NCBI GenBank assembly: GCA_013334335.1
Contig: JAAXXR010000010.1
Coordinates: forward strand, 1-50,184
DNA: 50,184 bases
DNA from: Chlorobiaceae bacterium
GTDB lineage: Bacteria > Bacteroidota > Chlorobiia > Chlorobiales > Chlorobiaceae
Direction of reading: 5' to 3'
Part shown: positions 38,687-49,139 of the stretch, piece by piece
Position numbering within the stretch: the first letter of the stretch is position 1
Layout: every line of letters starts with the position of its first letter
Translations under genes and position numbers: made by a program
Notes under the pieces: generated by a model
Told to the model about the DNA's origin: nothing
The model's input: only the letters and a program-made list of their open reading frames with translations
The model's database searches: none

Positions 38687-39538
38687 ATGGCCAACATATT
38701 CCTTGAGAATAGTACAATTTTTCTCCTGACGCAGATCGTTCCGCTGCTGTACATCTTCACGGCAACGCTCTACGGACTTCACTTCTTCAAAGAGGTACCT
38801 CTGGCCGGCAGGTTCAAGCAGACCTCGCTGATCATCACGATCGTCACCCATGTCGCCGACCTCGGCCTCCTCACCTCCCTCGAAGGCTATCGGCTGAGCT
38901 ACTCGGCGTACAATCTCCTGAGCATGGTGGCCCTGACGCTCACCATCACCTACATGTTCATCGAGCTCACCACGAAAAGTGACAAAACCGGCTTTTTTGT
39001 CATCTCGTTCGCCGCAGTGTCGGAGCTGTTCACCTCGTTCCTTGCTGCGCAGACCACTGGTTACGGACCGGTATTCAGTGGGCTTGGCATCGGCGTGCAC
39101 CTGATCTCGTCGATCTTCGGATTCAGCTCGATCGCCATTGCCGGCCTCTACAGCGGCCTCTACCTGGTGCTCTTCCGCCAGATCCGGCTCAACCGCTTCG
39201 GCCTGCTCTTCCAGCGGTTGCCGAATCTCGAGGCGCTCGAACTCCTGATCATGCATGCCGTCGGCTTTGGCTTTTTCTTCCTTTCGATAACGCTTGTGGC
39301 TGGCGTCATCGAACAGCGCTCGTCGGTCGAGAGCATCAACCTGCTCGAACCCAAGCTCATCACCCTGATCACCATCTGGCTCCTCTACGGCATCAGCCTG
39401 TTCATCAGGCCGCTGTTCGGATGGGATACCAAACATATGGCCGTGCTGCTCATTGCGCTCTTCGTGCTGATAACACTGCTGCTATTCCTGATGAGCCTGA
39501 TCACCCCCACGTTCCACAGGATGAGCTTTTCCCAATGA
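38687..39538 (+). CDS. CcsA/HemX-like cytochrome c assembly membrane protein
   Basis: The 283-residue protein has about eight membrane helices spread over the whole length. The order and size resemble the HemX/CcsA (CcmC) cytochrome assembly family, and a hemX-like gene just ahead of hemA is a common arrangement. The tryptophan-rich WGxxWxWD heme-handling motif of true CcsA is not evident, so HemX-type (regulating or stabilising glutamyl-tRNA reductase) is the better guess. It reads toward hemA with a 109-bp gap. Start ATG 38687 is divergent from typA. Confidence 0.75.
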   Translation: MANIFLENSTIFLLTQIVPLLYIFTATLYGLHFFKEVPLAGRFKQTSLIITIVTHVADLGLLTSLEGYRLSYSAYNLLSMVALTLTITYMFIELTTKSDKTGFFVISFAAVSELFTSFLAAQTTGYGPVFSGLGIGVHLISSIFGFSSIAIAGLYSGLYLVLFRQIRLNRFGLLFQRLPNLEALELLIMHAVGFGFFFLSITLVAGVIEQRSSVESINLLEPKLITLITIWLLYGISLFIRPLFGWDTKHMAVLLIALFVLITLLLFLMSLITPTFHRMSFSQ

Positions 39539-39647
39539 TCGTTTGAAAAATTAAGCCTTTTGGGATATATTAACGCTTCCTTTTGTCGATGCCCCATACG
39601 GTTCTTTTTGTCACAGCATAAAACCGGCACACTAAAACACTCCTGCT

Positions 39648-40928
39648 ATGAACATCATTTCAGTTGGTGTCAACCACAAGACTGCACCCATTGAAATCCG
39701 TGAAAGGATCGCTCTTTCTGAAGTTCAAAACAAGGAATTCATTACCGACCTCGTTTCGAGCGGCCTGGCCACCGAAGCGATGGTGGTCTCCACCTGTAAC
39801 CGGACCGAGCTCTATGTCGTCCCGGCAATTGCGGAGGTCAACTGCGACTACCTCAAAGAGTACCTGATCTCCTACAAGGACGCCCGCAAGGAGGTCCGCC
39901 CGGAGCACTTCTTCAGCCGTTTCTACTGCGGCACCGCCCGCCACCTCTTCGAGGTCTCGAGCGCGATCGACTCACTTATCCTTGGCGAAGGCCAGATCCT
40001 CGGGCAGGTCAAGAACGCCTATCGCATCGCAGCCGAGATGGGCACGGCCGGGATCCTGCTCACGCGCCTCTGCCACACGGCGTTCAGCGTCGCCAAGAAG
40101 GTCAAGACCAAGACCAAGCTCATGGAGGGCGCGGTGTCGGTCAGCTACGCGGCCGTCGAACTCGCCCAGAAGATCTTCTCGAACCTCTCCATGAAAAAGG
40201 TGCTGCTCGTCGGCGCCGGTGAAACCGGAGAGCTCGCGGCAAAACACATCTACGCGAAGAACGCGCGCAATATCGTCATCACCAACAGGACCCAGTCCAA
40301 GGCCGAGTCCCTCGCCGAGGAGCTCGGAACGAACCGGGTACTGCCCTTCGAGACCTACAAGGAGCATCTGCACGAATTCGACATCATCATCACGGCCGTC
40401 AGCTCGAAGGAGTACGTCCTCACCGAGCCTGAGATGCAGCACAGCATGGCCAGGCGCCGCCTGAAACCGGTGATCATCCTCGACCTCGGCCTGCCGAGGA
40501 ACGTGGATCCGGACATTTCGAAGCTCCAGAACATGTTCCTCAAGGATATCGACGCCTTGAAGCACATCATCGACTCGAACCTCGAACGCCGACGTCTCGA
40601 ACTCCCGAAGGTCAACGCCATCATCGACGAGGAACTCGTCTGCTTCGGCCAGTGGATCAACACCCTCAAGGTGCGGCCGACCATCGTCGACCTTCAGTCG
40701 AAATTCATCGAAATCAAGGAAAAGGAGCTGGAACGTTATCGCTACAAGGTCAGCGAAGAGGAGTTGCGACGCATGGAACACCTGACCGACCGGATCCTGA
40801 AAAAAATCCTGCACCATCCGATCAAAATGCTCAAGGCCCCCATCGACACTGCCGACACGATCCCCAGCAAAGTCAACCTCGTCAGAAATATCTTTGACCT
40901 CGAAGAACCAAATCAGTCACACCAATAA
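39648..40928 (+). CDS. hemA: Glutamyl-tRNA reductase
   Basis: The 426-residue enzyme reduces glutamyl-tRNA to glutamate-1-semialdehyde, the first committed step of tetrapyrrole synthesis. [19 protein letters not shown] opens the protein. The catalytic cysteine is in [11 protein letters not shown] near residue 49. [17 protein letters not shown] near 110 and the NADPH loop [16 protein letters not shown] near 185 are family hallmarks. In a photosynthetic host this is the main control point for bacteriochlorophyll supply. hemC follows after 14 bp. Confidence 0.95.
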   Translation: MNIISVGVNHKTAPIEIRERIALSEVQNKEFITDLVSSGLATEAMVVSTCNRTELYVVPAIAEVNCDYLKEYLISYKDARKEVRPEHFFSRFYCGTARHLFEVSSAIDSLILGEGQILGQVKNAYRIAAEMGTAGILLTRLCHTAFSVAKKVKTKTKLMEGAVSVSYAAVELAQKIFSNLSMKKVLLVGAGETGELAAKHIYAKNARNIVITNRTQSKAESLAEELGTNRVLPFETYKEHLHEFDIIITAVSSKEYVLTEPEMQHSMARRRLKPVIILDLGLPRNVDPDISKLQNMFLKDIDALKHIIDSNLERRRLELPKVNAIIDEELVCFGQWINTLKVRPTIVDLQSKFIEIKEKELERYRYKVSEEELRRMEHLTDRILKKILHHPIKMLKAPIDTADTIPSKVNLVRNIFDLEEPNQSHQ

Positions 40929-40942
40929 AATCTGTAATCGAA

Positions 40943-41881
40943 TTGAAAAAAGAGATTATCATCGGCACTCGCTCAAGCCCACTTGCCTTGTGGCAGGCTG
41001 AATTCACCAAGGCAGAGCTTTCAAAGAAGTTTCCTGAACTCAACATCACCCTCAAACTGGTGAAAACCACGGGTGACGTGCTGCTTGACTCCCCGCTTTC
41101 AAAGATCGGAGACATGGGCCTGTTCACGAAAGACATCGAAAAACACCTGATCGCCGGTGAGATCGACCTTGCCGTGCACAGCCTGAAGGATGTGCCTACC
41201 GGTACGCCCGAGGGACTCATGATCACCTCGTTCACCGAGCGTGAAGACACCCGTGACGTCATCATCTCCAAATCCGGAAAGGGCATCAAGGACCTGCCCC
41301 AGAACGCCAGGATGGCCACCAGTTCACTGCGCAGGATGTCGCAGTTGCTCAGCATGCGCCCGGACCTGCAGATCCTCGACATCAGGGGCAACCTGAACAC
41401 CAGGTTCAAGAAGTTCGACGACGGCGAGTTCGACGCCATGATGCTTGCCTATGCCGGCGTCTTCCGGCTCGAGTTCAGCGACCGCATCTCGGAAATCCTG
41501 CCACATGACGTGATGCTTCCGGCTGTCGGCCAGGGTGCGCTTGGCATCGAGACCCGTGTCGACGACATGGAAACCCGCGAAATCGTCCGTGTGCTCAACG
41601 ACGACAACACCGAAATCTGCTGCCGTGCGGAGCGCGCACTGCTCAGGCACCTCCAGGGCGGATGCCAGATCCCGATCGGCTGCTACGGATCTTACGCCGC
41701 CGGCTCGCTGAAGCTGCTCGCGTACGTCGGTTCGGTCGACGGCAAGACCGCCATCCGCAACGAAGTAACCAAAGCCGTCAAAACTCCTGAAGAGGCTGAA
41801 GCCGTGGGTGTCGAGCTCGCCGAGATCCTGCTGTCGATGGGTGCCGAAAAGATTCTCGCCGACATCCGCAAGACCCGCTGA
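40943..41881 (+). CDS. hemC: Hydroxymethylbilane synthase
   Basis: The 312-residue enzyme polymerises four porphobilinogens. [14 protein letters not shown] at the N terminus, VHSLKDVPT near residue 80, SSLRRMSQL near 128 and the dipyrromethane cofactor cysteine in [10 protein letters not shown] near 237 identify it. The start is TTG ([10 protein letters not shown]), as no upstream ATG fits. It overlaps hemD by one base (TGATG-type junction), so the two are translationally coupled. Confidence 0.95.
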   Translation: MKKEIIIGTRSSPLALWQAEFTKAELSKKFPELNITLKLVKTTGDVLLDSPLSKIGDMGLFTKDIEKHLIAGEIDLAVHSLKDVPTGTPEGLMITSFTEREDTRDVIISKSGKGIKDLPQNARMATSSLRRMSQLLSMRPDLQILDIRGNLNTRFKKFDDGEFDAMMLAYAGVFRLEFSDRISEILPHDVMLPAVGQGALGIETRVDDMETREIVRVLNDDNTEICCRAERALLRHLQGGCQIPIGCYGSYAAGSLKLLAYVGSVDGKTAIRNEVTKAVKTPEEAEAVGVELAEILLSMGAEKILADIRKTR

Positions 41882-42633
41882 TGAAAAAAACGGTCCTCGT
41901 CACGCGCCCGAAGCATCAGGCTCAGCCTTTTGTCAAGGCGCTTGCGGAGTACGGCCTGGACTCGGTTGTCTTCCCGACCATCGAGATCAGGCCGGTGGCC
42001 GGCTGGGCAGTGCCCAACCTCGGCCGCTTTGCCGGAATCTTCTTCACCAGCGCCAACAGTGTCCGGTTTTTCCTTGAACGGCTGATTGAACAGGCTCCAG
42101 CCGAACTGCAGAACCTGCAGGAATCTCGCGTCTGGGCAGTGGGCAAAACCACTGGCGGAGACCTGGAAAAGCATGGCGTCAAAACCGAACCCCTTCCCAA
42201 AATCGCCGACGCCGTCAGTCTCATGGAGGGCATCGACCCGAATGAGATCGAAGGAAAAACCTTCCTGTTCGTGCGCGGCAACCTCTCGCTCGGTACCATT
42301 CCGAAACTCATCGCTGAACGCGGGGGCACCTGCGTGGAGCTGACCGTCTACGAGAACATCCAGCCCTCTCGGGAGGACACCGAAAAAGTCAAGAGCCTTC
42401 TCCTTGCTGGAAAGCTCGACTGCCTCTCTTTCACCAGCCCTTCGACCGCCATCAATTTCTTCGAGGCCATGGGTTCGAAAACCCTGCCCGAAGGCGTACT
42501 CGTCGCGGCAATCGGCACCACTACATCCGGAGCGCTCGAAAAGATCGGCATCCGGGTGGATGTCATCCCTGAATACTTCGACGCTCCGAATTTCGCCAAA
42601 GCTATCGCGAGCAGACTGACGAGTGACCGGTGA
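41881..42633 (+). CDS. hemD: Uroporphyrinogen-III synthase
   Basis: The 250-residue enzyme cyclises hydroxymethylbilane with ring D inversion. The family is poorly conserved. [14 protein letters not shown] near residue 8, a central [17 protein letters not shown] near 130 and [14 protein letters not shown] near 182 fit the two-domain fold. The start overlaps the hemC stop. A terminator at 42680 closes the hemACD unit. hemB lies 1.6 kb on, behind two oppositely oriented genes. Confidence 0.9.
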   Translation: MKKTVLVTRPKHQAQPFVKALAEYGLDSVVFPTIEIRPVAGWAVPNLGRFAGIFFTSANSVRFFLERLIEQAPAELQNLQESRVWAVGKTTGGDLEKHGVKTEPLPKIADAVSLMEGIDPNEIEGKTFLFVRGNLSLGTIPKLIAERGGTCVELTVYENIQPSREDTEKVKSLLLAGKLDCLSFTSPSTAINFFEAMGSKTLPEGVLVAAIGTTTSGALEKIGIRVDVIPEYFDAPNFAKAIASRLTSDR

Positions 42634-42679
42634 CGCGGAACAGGTGGCGAGTGGATAAGGCAAACCGGTAGTAAAATCG

Positions 42680-42715
42680 AAAAGGCCGCTTCGAGAGTGC
42701 TCGCAGCGACCTTTT
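42680..42715 (+). terminator. Rho-independent terminator after hemD
   Basis: AAAAGGCCGCT pairs with AGCGACCTTTT with one mismatch, around a 14-base loop, followed by T-rich sequence. It ends the ccsA-hemACD unit. Its A/T flanks could also serve the convergent minus-strand transcript. Confidence 0.7.
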
Positions 42716-42741
42716 TCTCTTTACTGGTCACTCATCTCGAT

Positions 42742-43257
42742 TCAATCCACATCCGGTATATCGTCGATATAACCAACGAAGATCGTCTGGGGCCCGGGGT
42801 CGGGTTCCTTCTGCTCGTCGAGGGAAGCGACTGCGGCTTGCGGAGACGACGGAAATGTCGTCGCGGGGTCGTCATCGAACAACAGAAACTGGCGGGCGGC
42901 AAGAACTGACTCGACGGAGAGCTCTTCGACACACTCTGTTCCCACCGGATCCTGGATCGTAGCGTCAGGCTCCTTCGGTTCGCCAATCTTTTTCGTCTTC
43001 GAGGAGCGTGAGCGGCCACGCGGTCCGTAAGCGGCCATCTCGCGCTCGATCGACTCCTTTACGGAATCCTCGATTTCGATGCGTATGGCGTGCAACAACT
43101 GGATCGATTCGGTGCGATGTTCAGCCATCTCACGGTGCAACGAATTGCCGATCCGTTCGATTTCAGCCTGTTCGCGGCCAGGCCATCCCGTCACCATGAT
43201 GGCAACTATGGCGATGAGCAGCAGGAGCATGATGATCAGGAGGAGGATAATCGTCAT
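42742..43257 (-). CDS. Hypothetical single-pass membrane protein with coiled-coil segment
   Basis: I do not recognise this 171-residue protein. Residues 1-23 are a very hydrophobic membrane anchor rich in Ile and Leu, followed by a charged helix (about 28-75) that could form a coiled coil. The tail is disordered, acidic and proline-rich, ending GYIDDIPDVD. ATG 43257 is 3 bp downstream of the hisN stop on the minus strand, so it is probably in the same transcript. Confidence 0.65.
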   Translation of the reverse strand: MTIILLLIIMLLLLIAIVAIMVTGWPGREQAEIERIGNSLHREMAEHRTESIQLLHAIRIEIEDSVKESIEREMAAYGPRGRSRSSKTKKIGEPKEPDATIQDPVGTECVEELSVESVLAARQFLLFDDDPATTFPSSPQAAVASLDEQKEPDPGPQTIFVGYIDDIPDVD

Positions 43258-43259
43258 CG

Positions 43260-44033
43260 TCAGCTGCGCTCCCCTGTTTCGATCTCCTCGAGCAGCGCCC
43301 GGCCTACGGTCAGGTTGGCGCTGACCAGCCCTTCGCCGTCGATCACCGAGCGTCCACGGTAGTCGAAACAGCGGCCGCCGGCCTCGGCTACGATCGGGAT
43401 GATCGCCGCGCAGTCCCAGGGGCTCATGACCTTGTCTACGGCTACCTCGGCCCGTCCGGACGCCACCAGCATGTGTCCGTAGCAGTCGCCCCATCCCCTG
43501 ACCAGCCCGGCTTCGGTACGCAGCCGATCGACGGGATGCGGAGAGGGCGGATCGGTCAGGTACTCCCGTTCAGTGAACACCACGGTGGCGTCGGCCTTGT
43601 CGGAAATGGCCGAGACGCTGACCGGAGAACCGTTCATGAAGGCACCGCACCCGGATTCGGCATGATAGAGTTCACCAAGTGCCGGAAAGTTGATGACTCC
43701 GAGGCGAAGGCTGCCTTCGACTTCGAGCCCGATCATCACCCCGTAAAGCGGCACGCCATGAATGAAGGACCTGGTCCCGTCGATCGGATCGATGATCCAC
43801 CGCCGTCCGTTGTCCGAAGGGCGCTCATCGAACTCCTCGCCGAACAGGCCGTCACCCGGAAAACAGGCGGTAATACCCTGACGGATAAGCTCCTCGGTGT
43901 TTCGGTCTGCCTCGGTCACCGGAGAGGCATCACGCTTTGAAAAAACCTGTAGGGATTTGCGGCCGAAAAAGCCGAGTGTCAGTTTTCCGGCCTTTTCGGC
44001 CAGTTCAAGGGCAAGCTGGAGGTCAGGGGTCAT
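43260..44033 (-). CDS. hisN: Histidinol-phosphatase, inositol monophosphatase family
   Basis: The 257-residue product is an IMPase-fold phosphatase. The metal ligands appear in GEEFDE near residue 66 and WIIDPIDGTRSFIHGVPLYG near 77, and the second signature in MSPWDCAAIIPIVAEAGG near 205. The DPIDGTRSFI and GWGDCYGH forms point to histidinol-phosphatase (HisN) rather than inositol monophosphatase or CysQ, an assignment from motif resemblance. No other his genes are nearby. The ATG at 44033 is preferred over an upstream ATG because the extra 17 residues are not family-like. Confidence 0.82.
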   Translation of the reverse strand: MTPDLQLALELAEKAGKLTLGFFGRKSLQVFSKRDASPVTEADRNTEELIRQGITACFPGDGLFGEEFDERPSDNGRRWIIDPIDGTRSFIHGVPLYGVMIGLEVEGSLRLGVINFPALGELYHAESGCGAFMNGSPVSVSAISDKADATVVFTEREYLTDPPSPHPVDRLRTEAGLVRGWGDCYGHMLVASGRAEVAVDKVMSPWDCAAIIPIVAEAGGRCFDYRGRSVIDGEGLVSANLTVGRALLEEIETGERS

Positions 44034-44077
44034 GAACGAAACGCTTGAATATGGTTGAGTATGACAGGTGAATATAA

Positions 44078-45205
<1,128 letters not shown>

Positions 45206-45236
45206 GCGCAGGACAGGAGACAGACCACATTCACTT

Positions 45237-45273
45237 GCCCGGCGCACCATCGAAGGCCAGCGCCGGGCTTTTT
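45237..45273 (+). terminator. Rho-independent terminator after hemB
   Basis: GCCCGGCGC pairs with GCGCCGGGC around a 14-base loop and is followed by TTTTT. It lies 31 bp after the hemB stop. aroC begins 12 bp later, so aroC needs its own promoter or readthrough. Confidence 0.85.
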
Positions 45274-45285
45274 CATCTACTGCAT

Positions 45286-46479
45286 ATGATACGCTACTTC
45301 ACCGCGGGCGAATCTCACGGCCCGGCACTCTCCGCGATCGTCGAAGGCCTTCCGGCAGGCGTCACGCTGCGAGAAGAGGAGATCAACCGCCAGCTTGCGC
45401 GCCGCCAGCAGGGCTACGGCCGGGGCGGCCGCATGAAGATCGAGAGCGATCGGGCCGAAGTGCTCTCGGGCGTCCGGTTTGGCAGGAGCATAGGCTCACC
45501 GGTCTCCCTGCTTGTCAGGAACCGTGACTGGGCGAACTGGACCACCCCCATGGCCCAGTTCGAGGACCACTCCGGCGAGGTGGCGAAAATCACCATCCCC
45601 AGACCGGGGCACGCCGATATGACCGGGTTCATCAAATACGGCTTCGACGACATCCGGCCGGTCATCGACCGCTCCTCGGCTCGGGAAACCGCCGCACGCG
45701 TCGCCGCAGGCTCGCTGGCGAAGATGTTCCTGAGCCAGCTGGGCATACAGGTCGGCAGCTATGTCTCCATGATAGGAGGGGCAGGAAAACCGATCGCACA
45801 AGAACTCCTGCAGGAGATGCTCGCCGATGGAGCCGAAGCGCTGGCAACGGCGGCCGACCTCTCCGAGGTGCGCATGCTCGACCGTGACGCCGAACAGGCT
45901 GCCATCGCGGCCATCGACGGGGTCAAAGAGGAGGGTGACACCCTTGGAGGAATCATCGAGATTTTTATCACCGGGGTACCGATGGGACTGGGCAGCTACG
46001 TGCAGCACGACCGGAAACTTGACGCTGCCCTCGCTGGCGCGCTCATGTCGATCCAGGCAATCAAGGGAGTCGAGGTCGGCACGGCGTTCGACAACGCCCG
46101 CAGACCTGGCTCACAGGTGCATGATGAGCTCTTCGCGGGCGGTGACCGGGGCCTGAGAAGGGAGACCAACCGTTCAGGCGGCATCGAAGGCAGCATGTCG
46201 AACGGGCAGCCGATTCACCTGAGAGCGGCCATGAAACCGATCTCGTCCCTGGTCTCCCCCCTCAGATCCTTCGATCTCGCATCGCTCGAACAGGTGCAGT
46301 CACGTTTCGAGCGGAGCGACGCCTGCGCCGTGCCTGCTGCAGGGGTCGTGGCCGAAGCCGTCGTTGCGCCGGTGATCGCCAACGCCCTGCTCGAAAAAAT
46401 CGGCGGCGACCACATGGCAGAGATCAGCCGGCGCCTCGAGGCCTACCGGGAAGAACTGCGCTGCAGGTTCCGCGCATAA
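45286..46479 (+). CDS. aroC: Chorismate synthase
   Basis: The 397-residue FMN-dependent enzyme makes chorismate from EPSP. MIRYFTAGESHGPALSAIVEGLPAGV at the N terminus is the first family signature. GRGGRMKIESDRAEVLSGVRFGRSIGSPV near residue 44 and SARETAARVAAGSLAK near 128 follow. ATG 45286 gives this exact start and replaces an upstream in-frame ATG within the terminator region. The pathway partners aroK and aroB lie about 31 kb upstream. Confidence 0.95.
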   Translation: MIRYFTAGESHGPALSAIVEGLPAGVTLREEEINRQLARRQQGYGRGGRMKIESDRAEVLSGVRFGRSIGSPVSLLVRNRDWANWTTPMAQFEDHSGEVAKITIPRPGHADMTGFIKYGFDDIRPVIDRSSARETAARVAAGSLAKMFLSQLGIQVGSYVSMIGGAGKPIAQELLQEMLADGAEALATAADLSEVRMLDRDAEQAAIAAIDGVKEEGDTLGGIIEIFITGVPMGLGSYVQHDRKLDAALAGALMSIQAIKGVEVGTAFDNARRPGSQVHDELFAGGDRGLRRETNRSGGIEGSMSNGQPIHLRAAMKPISSLVSPLRSFDLASLEQVQSRFERSDACAVPAAGVVAEAVVAPVIANALLEKIGGDHMAEISRRLEAYREELRCRFRA

Positions 46480-46502
46480 ACGGCATTCATCGACAGCCGG
46501 TC

Positions 46503-46540
46503 AACGAAAAAGCCTCCCGAGAACAGGAGGCTTTTTCGTT
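46503..46540. terminator. Bidirectional terminator between aroC and cysE
   Basis: AACGAAAAAGCCTCC pairs perfectly with GGAGGCTTTTTCGTT across an 8-base loop (CGAGAACA). The A and T tracts on each side let it serve aroC from the left and cysE from the right. Confidence 0.9.
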
Positions 46541-46604
46541 GCCTTGCGGTGCATGAGGCCATCGGTCATTCACCACTTGAAGCCAGGCCATTCGTCACTC
46601 GCCA

Positions 46605-47405
46605 CTATTTCCTCTTCTCCGGAAACACCAGCCGCTGGTTCATGTCGAGCGCAGGGGCCGGGGTCTCAGTCCGGCCGACGATATGCGCCGGCACGCCGGC
46701 AACGGTGTAGTGCGCCGGGACGTCGTCAAGAACGACGCTCCCTGCGCCGACCTTCGCCCCCTCGCCGATCACGATGTTGCCGAGAATCTTGGCCCCGGCG
46801 CCGATCATGACCGACCGTTTCACCTTGGGGTGGCGATCTCCGATCTCCTTGCCGGTGCCACCGAGCGTCACTTCGTGCAGCAGCGACACATCGTCATCAA
46901 CCACGGCGGTTTCACCGATGACCAGCCCGGTCGCATGGTCCAGCAGGATACCCTTGCCGATGACTGCCGCCGGATGGATATCCACGGCAAAGATCTCGGA
47001 AATGCGATTCTGCAGGAAATAGGCCAGCGAATGTCGCCCGTTCGACCAGAGCCAGTGTGCCAGCCGGTAGGACTGCAGGGCCTGGTAACCTTTCAGAAAC
47101 AGCATGATTTCGAAAAAGTTGACCGCCGCCGGGTCGCGCTGCTGGGTGGCCACCATATCGCACACGGCGAACTCGATGGCTTCCGGACTCATCCGGTAGA
47201 AATTTTCGAAAAGCTCCTGTAACACCTGGGGAGGAAAGTGCTTCGAGCCAAGCTTGACCGAGAGCAGCATGGCAAGAGCCGGAGCGAATTCATCGTAACG
47301 GATGATGTGCTGTTCGAGAAACATGCGGATTTCCGGTTCACGTTCGCACTCCCGTCTCGCTTCGCCGACAATTGCCGACCACAGGTTACTGATGTCGATT
47401 CCCAT
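46605..47405 (-). CDS. cysE: Serine O-acetyltransferase
   Basis: The 266-residue enzyme makes O-acetylserine for cysteine synthesis. An N-terminal helical region (about 1-130) precedes the left-handed beta helix with hexapeptide repeats from about residue 140. DIHPAAVIGKGILLDHATGLVIGETAVV and HEVTLGGTGK carry the active-site His and Asp. The C-terminal tail differs from the Ile-ending tail that binds CysK in some species. No cysK is adjacent. Confidence 0.92.
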   Translation of the reverse strand: MGIDISNLWSAIVGEARRECEREPEIRMFLEQHIIRYDEFAPALAMLLSVKLGSKHFPPQVLQELFENFYRMSPEAIEFAVCDMVATQQRDPAAVNFFEIMLFLKGYQALQSYRLAHWLWSNGRHSLAYFLQNRISEIFAVDIHPAAVIGKGILLDHATGLVIGETAVVDDDVSLLHEVTLGGTGKEIGDRHPKVKRSVMIGAGAKILGNIVIGEGAKVGAGSVVLDDVPAHYTVAGVPAHIVGRTETPAPALDMNQRLVFPEKRK

Positions 47406-47752
47406 TGATGATGTAATACGGCGTCATGCCATGGTTAATGATAGCTGCAGGACGGCCCCGTTCGACAACGATAGCCTTGCTGCCGGTACAGGTACCGTAA
47501 AGGCGCTCCTGAACGTTCCGGCAGCAGTTGAATTTATAAAAAAACGCCATCATTGCCCACGGAGACCTACATACCGGCCTGCTGAATGGCATCATGACCG
47601 GGGGGGGTCAGGATTTCGGCATTTGTACTTTATCGGTAAAATTCTTAACATCGATTTAACATTGCGCGCTCCCAATCTGGCAGTTCATCGCTCAGCAGCA
47701 AGTTCATCAGGAGTAACGCAGTCCTTTTTCCCCATTCAAAAAGGAGTTACCC
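47406..47752. other. Gene-poor region upstream of small peptide and radical SAM gene
   Basis: About 350 bases hold the cysE upstream region and the lead to a small peptide ORF. I see no convincing gene. An 8-G run followed by TCAGG (47600-47612), then ATTTCGGCATTTG, resembles part of the arm of the palindrome at 17413-17477 and could be a decayed copy. Short ORFs on both strands lack ribosome binding sites. Confidence 0.4.
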
Positions 47753-47827
47753 ATGGACCCCCAAGGCATATCCATTGCCCGGTCAACAATCGCATTGACT
47801 GAATCTTCCGCTCCCCCAAAGGTGTAG
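47753..47827 (+). CDS. Candidate 24-residue peptide upstream of radical SAM/SPASM gene
   Basis: This ORF is too short for normal gene calling. It has a textbook AAGGAG site 6 bases before the ATG, better than most genes in the window. The peptide reads MDPQGISIARSTI then ALTESSAPPKV and has no cysteine. It ends 95 bp before a radical SAM gene on the same strand, a layout seen for RiPP precursor and maturase pairs. Whether it is translated, or a substrate, is unproven. It could be a leader peptide. Confidence 0.4.
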   Translation: MDPQGISIARSTIALTESSAPPKV

Positions 47828-47922
47828 ATCCCCATTCCCATACGAACCGGCCGCCTGCCCGTTTCGCATGGGGCACCTCTTCGACTGTACGTTTTTTCGT
47901 CGACTGTTCAACCCGGAACGCA

Positions 47923-49017
47923 ATGACCGCCCGATCTGAAGACATCCCGTTCATGAGCACGCTTGGACTCCTGCTCACTTACCGCTGCACCATTTTCTGC
48001 CCGCACTGCCTGGTTGAAGCCGGGCCGGAACGCAAGGAGAAAATGGCGCTCGGCAGTGCCTTCGGCTGGATCGATGAAGCTGCCGGCTACCGCAATGGAA
48101 CGATCAGGTGCATCGAACTGACCGGCGGAGAACCGTTCTACGACCTCCAGACCCTTGCGCTGATATCCGACCATGCCATGAATGCAGGACTTTCCGTATC
48201 CGCAATCACCAATGCCGGATGGGCCGAAACCCTCGAGCAGGCGATTCTCACCCTGAACGAACTGCCCGCAATCCGGAAAATCTCCATCAGCACGGATGTC
48301 TATCATCAGCAGTTCATTCCCGTAGGGTATGTCCATAACGCCATCATCGCCGCCGAACTTCTCGGACGAAAGTATGACATTGCCGTCACCACCGACAACG
48401 AACATGACGAACGGTACCGGTCGATCATTGCTCGTCTCGAAAAGTTCGTCGAACCCGGCCGCATCAGGAGCACGGCCACCGTCCCCGCAGGAAGAGCCAT
48501 GAAACAGGCATCCGCCCTGAACCGCCGGCATTCGCCGGAACCCTTCATGGCAGCATGTACCGCTTCAAGCGTTCCGGTCATTCTCCCCGACGGCCGGGTC
48601 ATGGCATGCGCAGGGCCGATGCTCACCCGTCAAGACTCCTGCCCGTTGTGCCTCGGCAACCTCCGGAAGGAGTCTCTCGCAAACGTGCTCGATCGGGCGG
48701 AGATCAACCCGCTGCTGCACCTGCTCAGGGTCTGGGGGCCTCACCGGATGGTCTCGCTGCTTCGAGACCGAGGCCATGGGGCACTGCTCCCGAAAGAGTA
48801 CCTCTGCGGCAGCGGCTGTGACATCTGCACCAAGCTGCTGTCCGACCGGCGTCTGGCGAATCTGCTCACCAGCCTCCTCGACGAACAGAAAAACAGGAAC
48901 GTCATCGCCTACGCGAGGATGCAACGACTCAAAGAGCCCGAGATGGTTCAGCGTTGCCATCTCGACGGATCGGACATGATCGACGCTGCCAACGCCCTGC
49001 TCGTGCCAGACGCCTGA
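47923..49017 (+). CDS. Radical SAM protein with SPASM-like Cys-rich C terminus
   Basis: The 364-residue product has the radical SAM cluster C22-x3-C26-x2-C29 (RCTIFCPHC) and the GGEP motif near residue 68. The C-terminal part has cysteines at 212, 229, 240, 243, 295, 299 and 302, with the PDGRVMACAG and LGNLRKESL patterns of SPASM domains that hold extra clusters. SPASM enzymes mostly modify peptides, so a RiPP maturase role is possible. I do not recognise a named family. It is not the 7-carboxy-7-deazaguanine synthase QueE, which is much shorter. The ATG at 47923 follows GGAACGC. Confidence 0.85.
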   Translation: MTARSEDIPFMSTLGLLLTYRCTIFCPHCLVEAGPERKEKMALGSAFGWIDEAAGYRNGTIRCIELTGGEPFYDLQTLALISDHAMNAGLSVSAITNAGWAETLEQAILTLNELPAIRKISISTDVYHQQFIPVGYVHNAIIAAELLGRKYDIAVTTDNEHDERYRSIIARLEKFVEPGRIRSTATVPAGRAMKQASALNRRHSPEPFMAACTASSVPVILPDGRVMACAGPMLTRQDSCPLCLGNLRKESLANVLDRAEINPLLHLLRVWGPHRMVSLLRDRGHGALLPKEYLCGSGCDICTKLLSDRRLANLLTSLLDEQKNRNVIAYARMQRLKEPEMVQRCHLDGSDMIDAANALLVPDA

Positions 49018-49066
49018 ACGGCCAGCGCACCATTGCCTCTCCGGCGACTGGCCTCACCGACGGATT

Positions 49067-49088
49067 CGCAAAAAAGAATTTTTTTGCG
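49067..49088. terminator. Weak A/T-rich hairpin after radical SAM gene
   Basis: CGCAAAAAA pairs with TTTTTTGCG around a 4-base loop (GAAT). The T-run is part of the stem. It lies 50 bp after the radical SAM stop and may be a weak terminator, though the low GC content makes this uncertain. Confidence 0.4.
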
Positions 49089-49139
49089 TAGACTTGGCTG
49101 TTTCCGGACGACCAGAACCAGATATCGTACGCCACGCCC

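Noticed and set aside
47386-47595. Minus-strand ORF of 69 residues just upstream of cysE
   Set aside because: Unusual composition, no ribosome binding site and no recognisable fold.
47302-47802. Plus-strand ORF of 166 residues spanning the cysE start and intergenic region
   Set aside because: No ribosome binding site, no family resemblance, and it crosses the start of a good gene; possible but unsupported.
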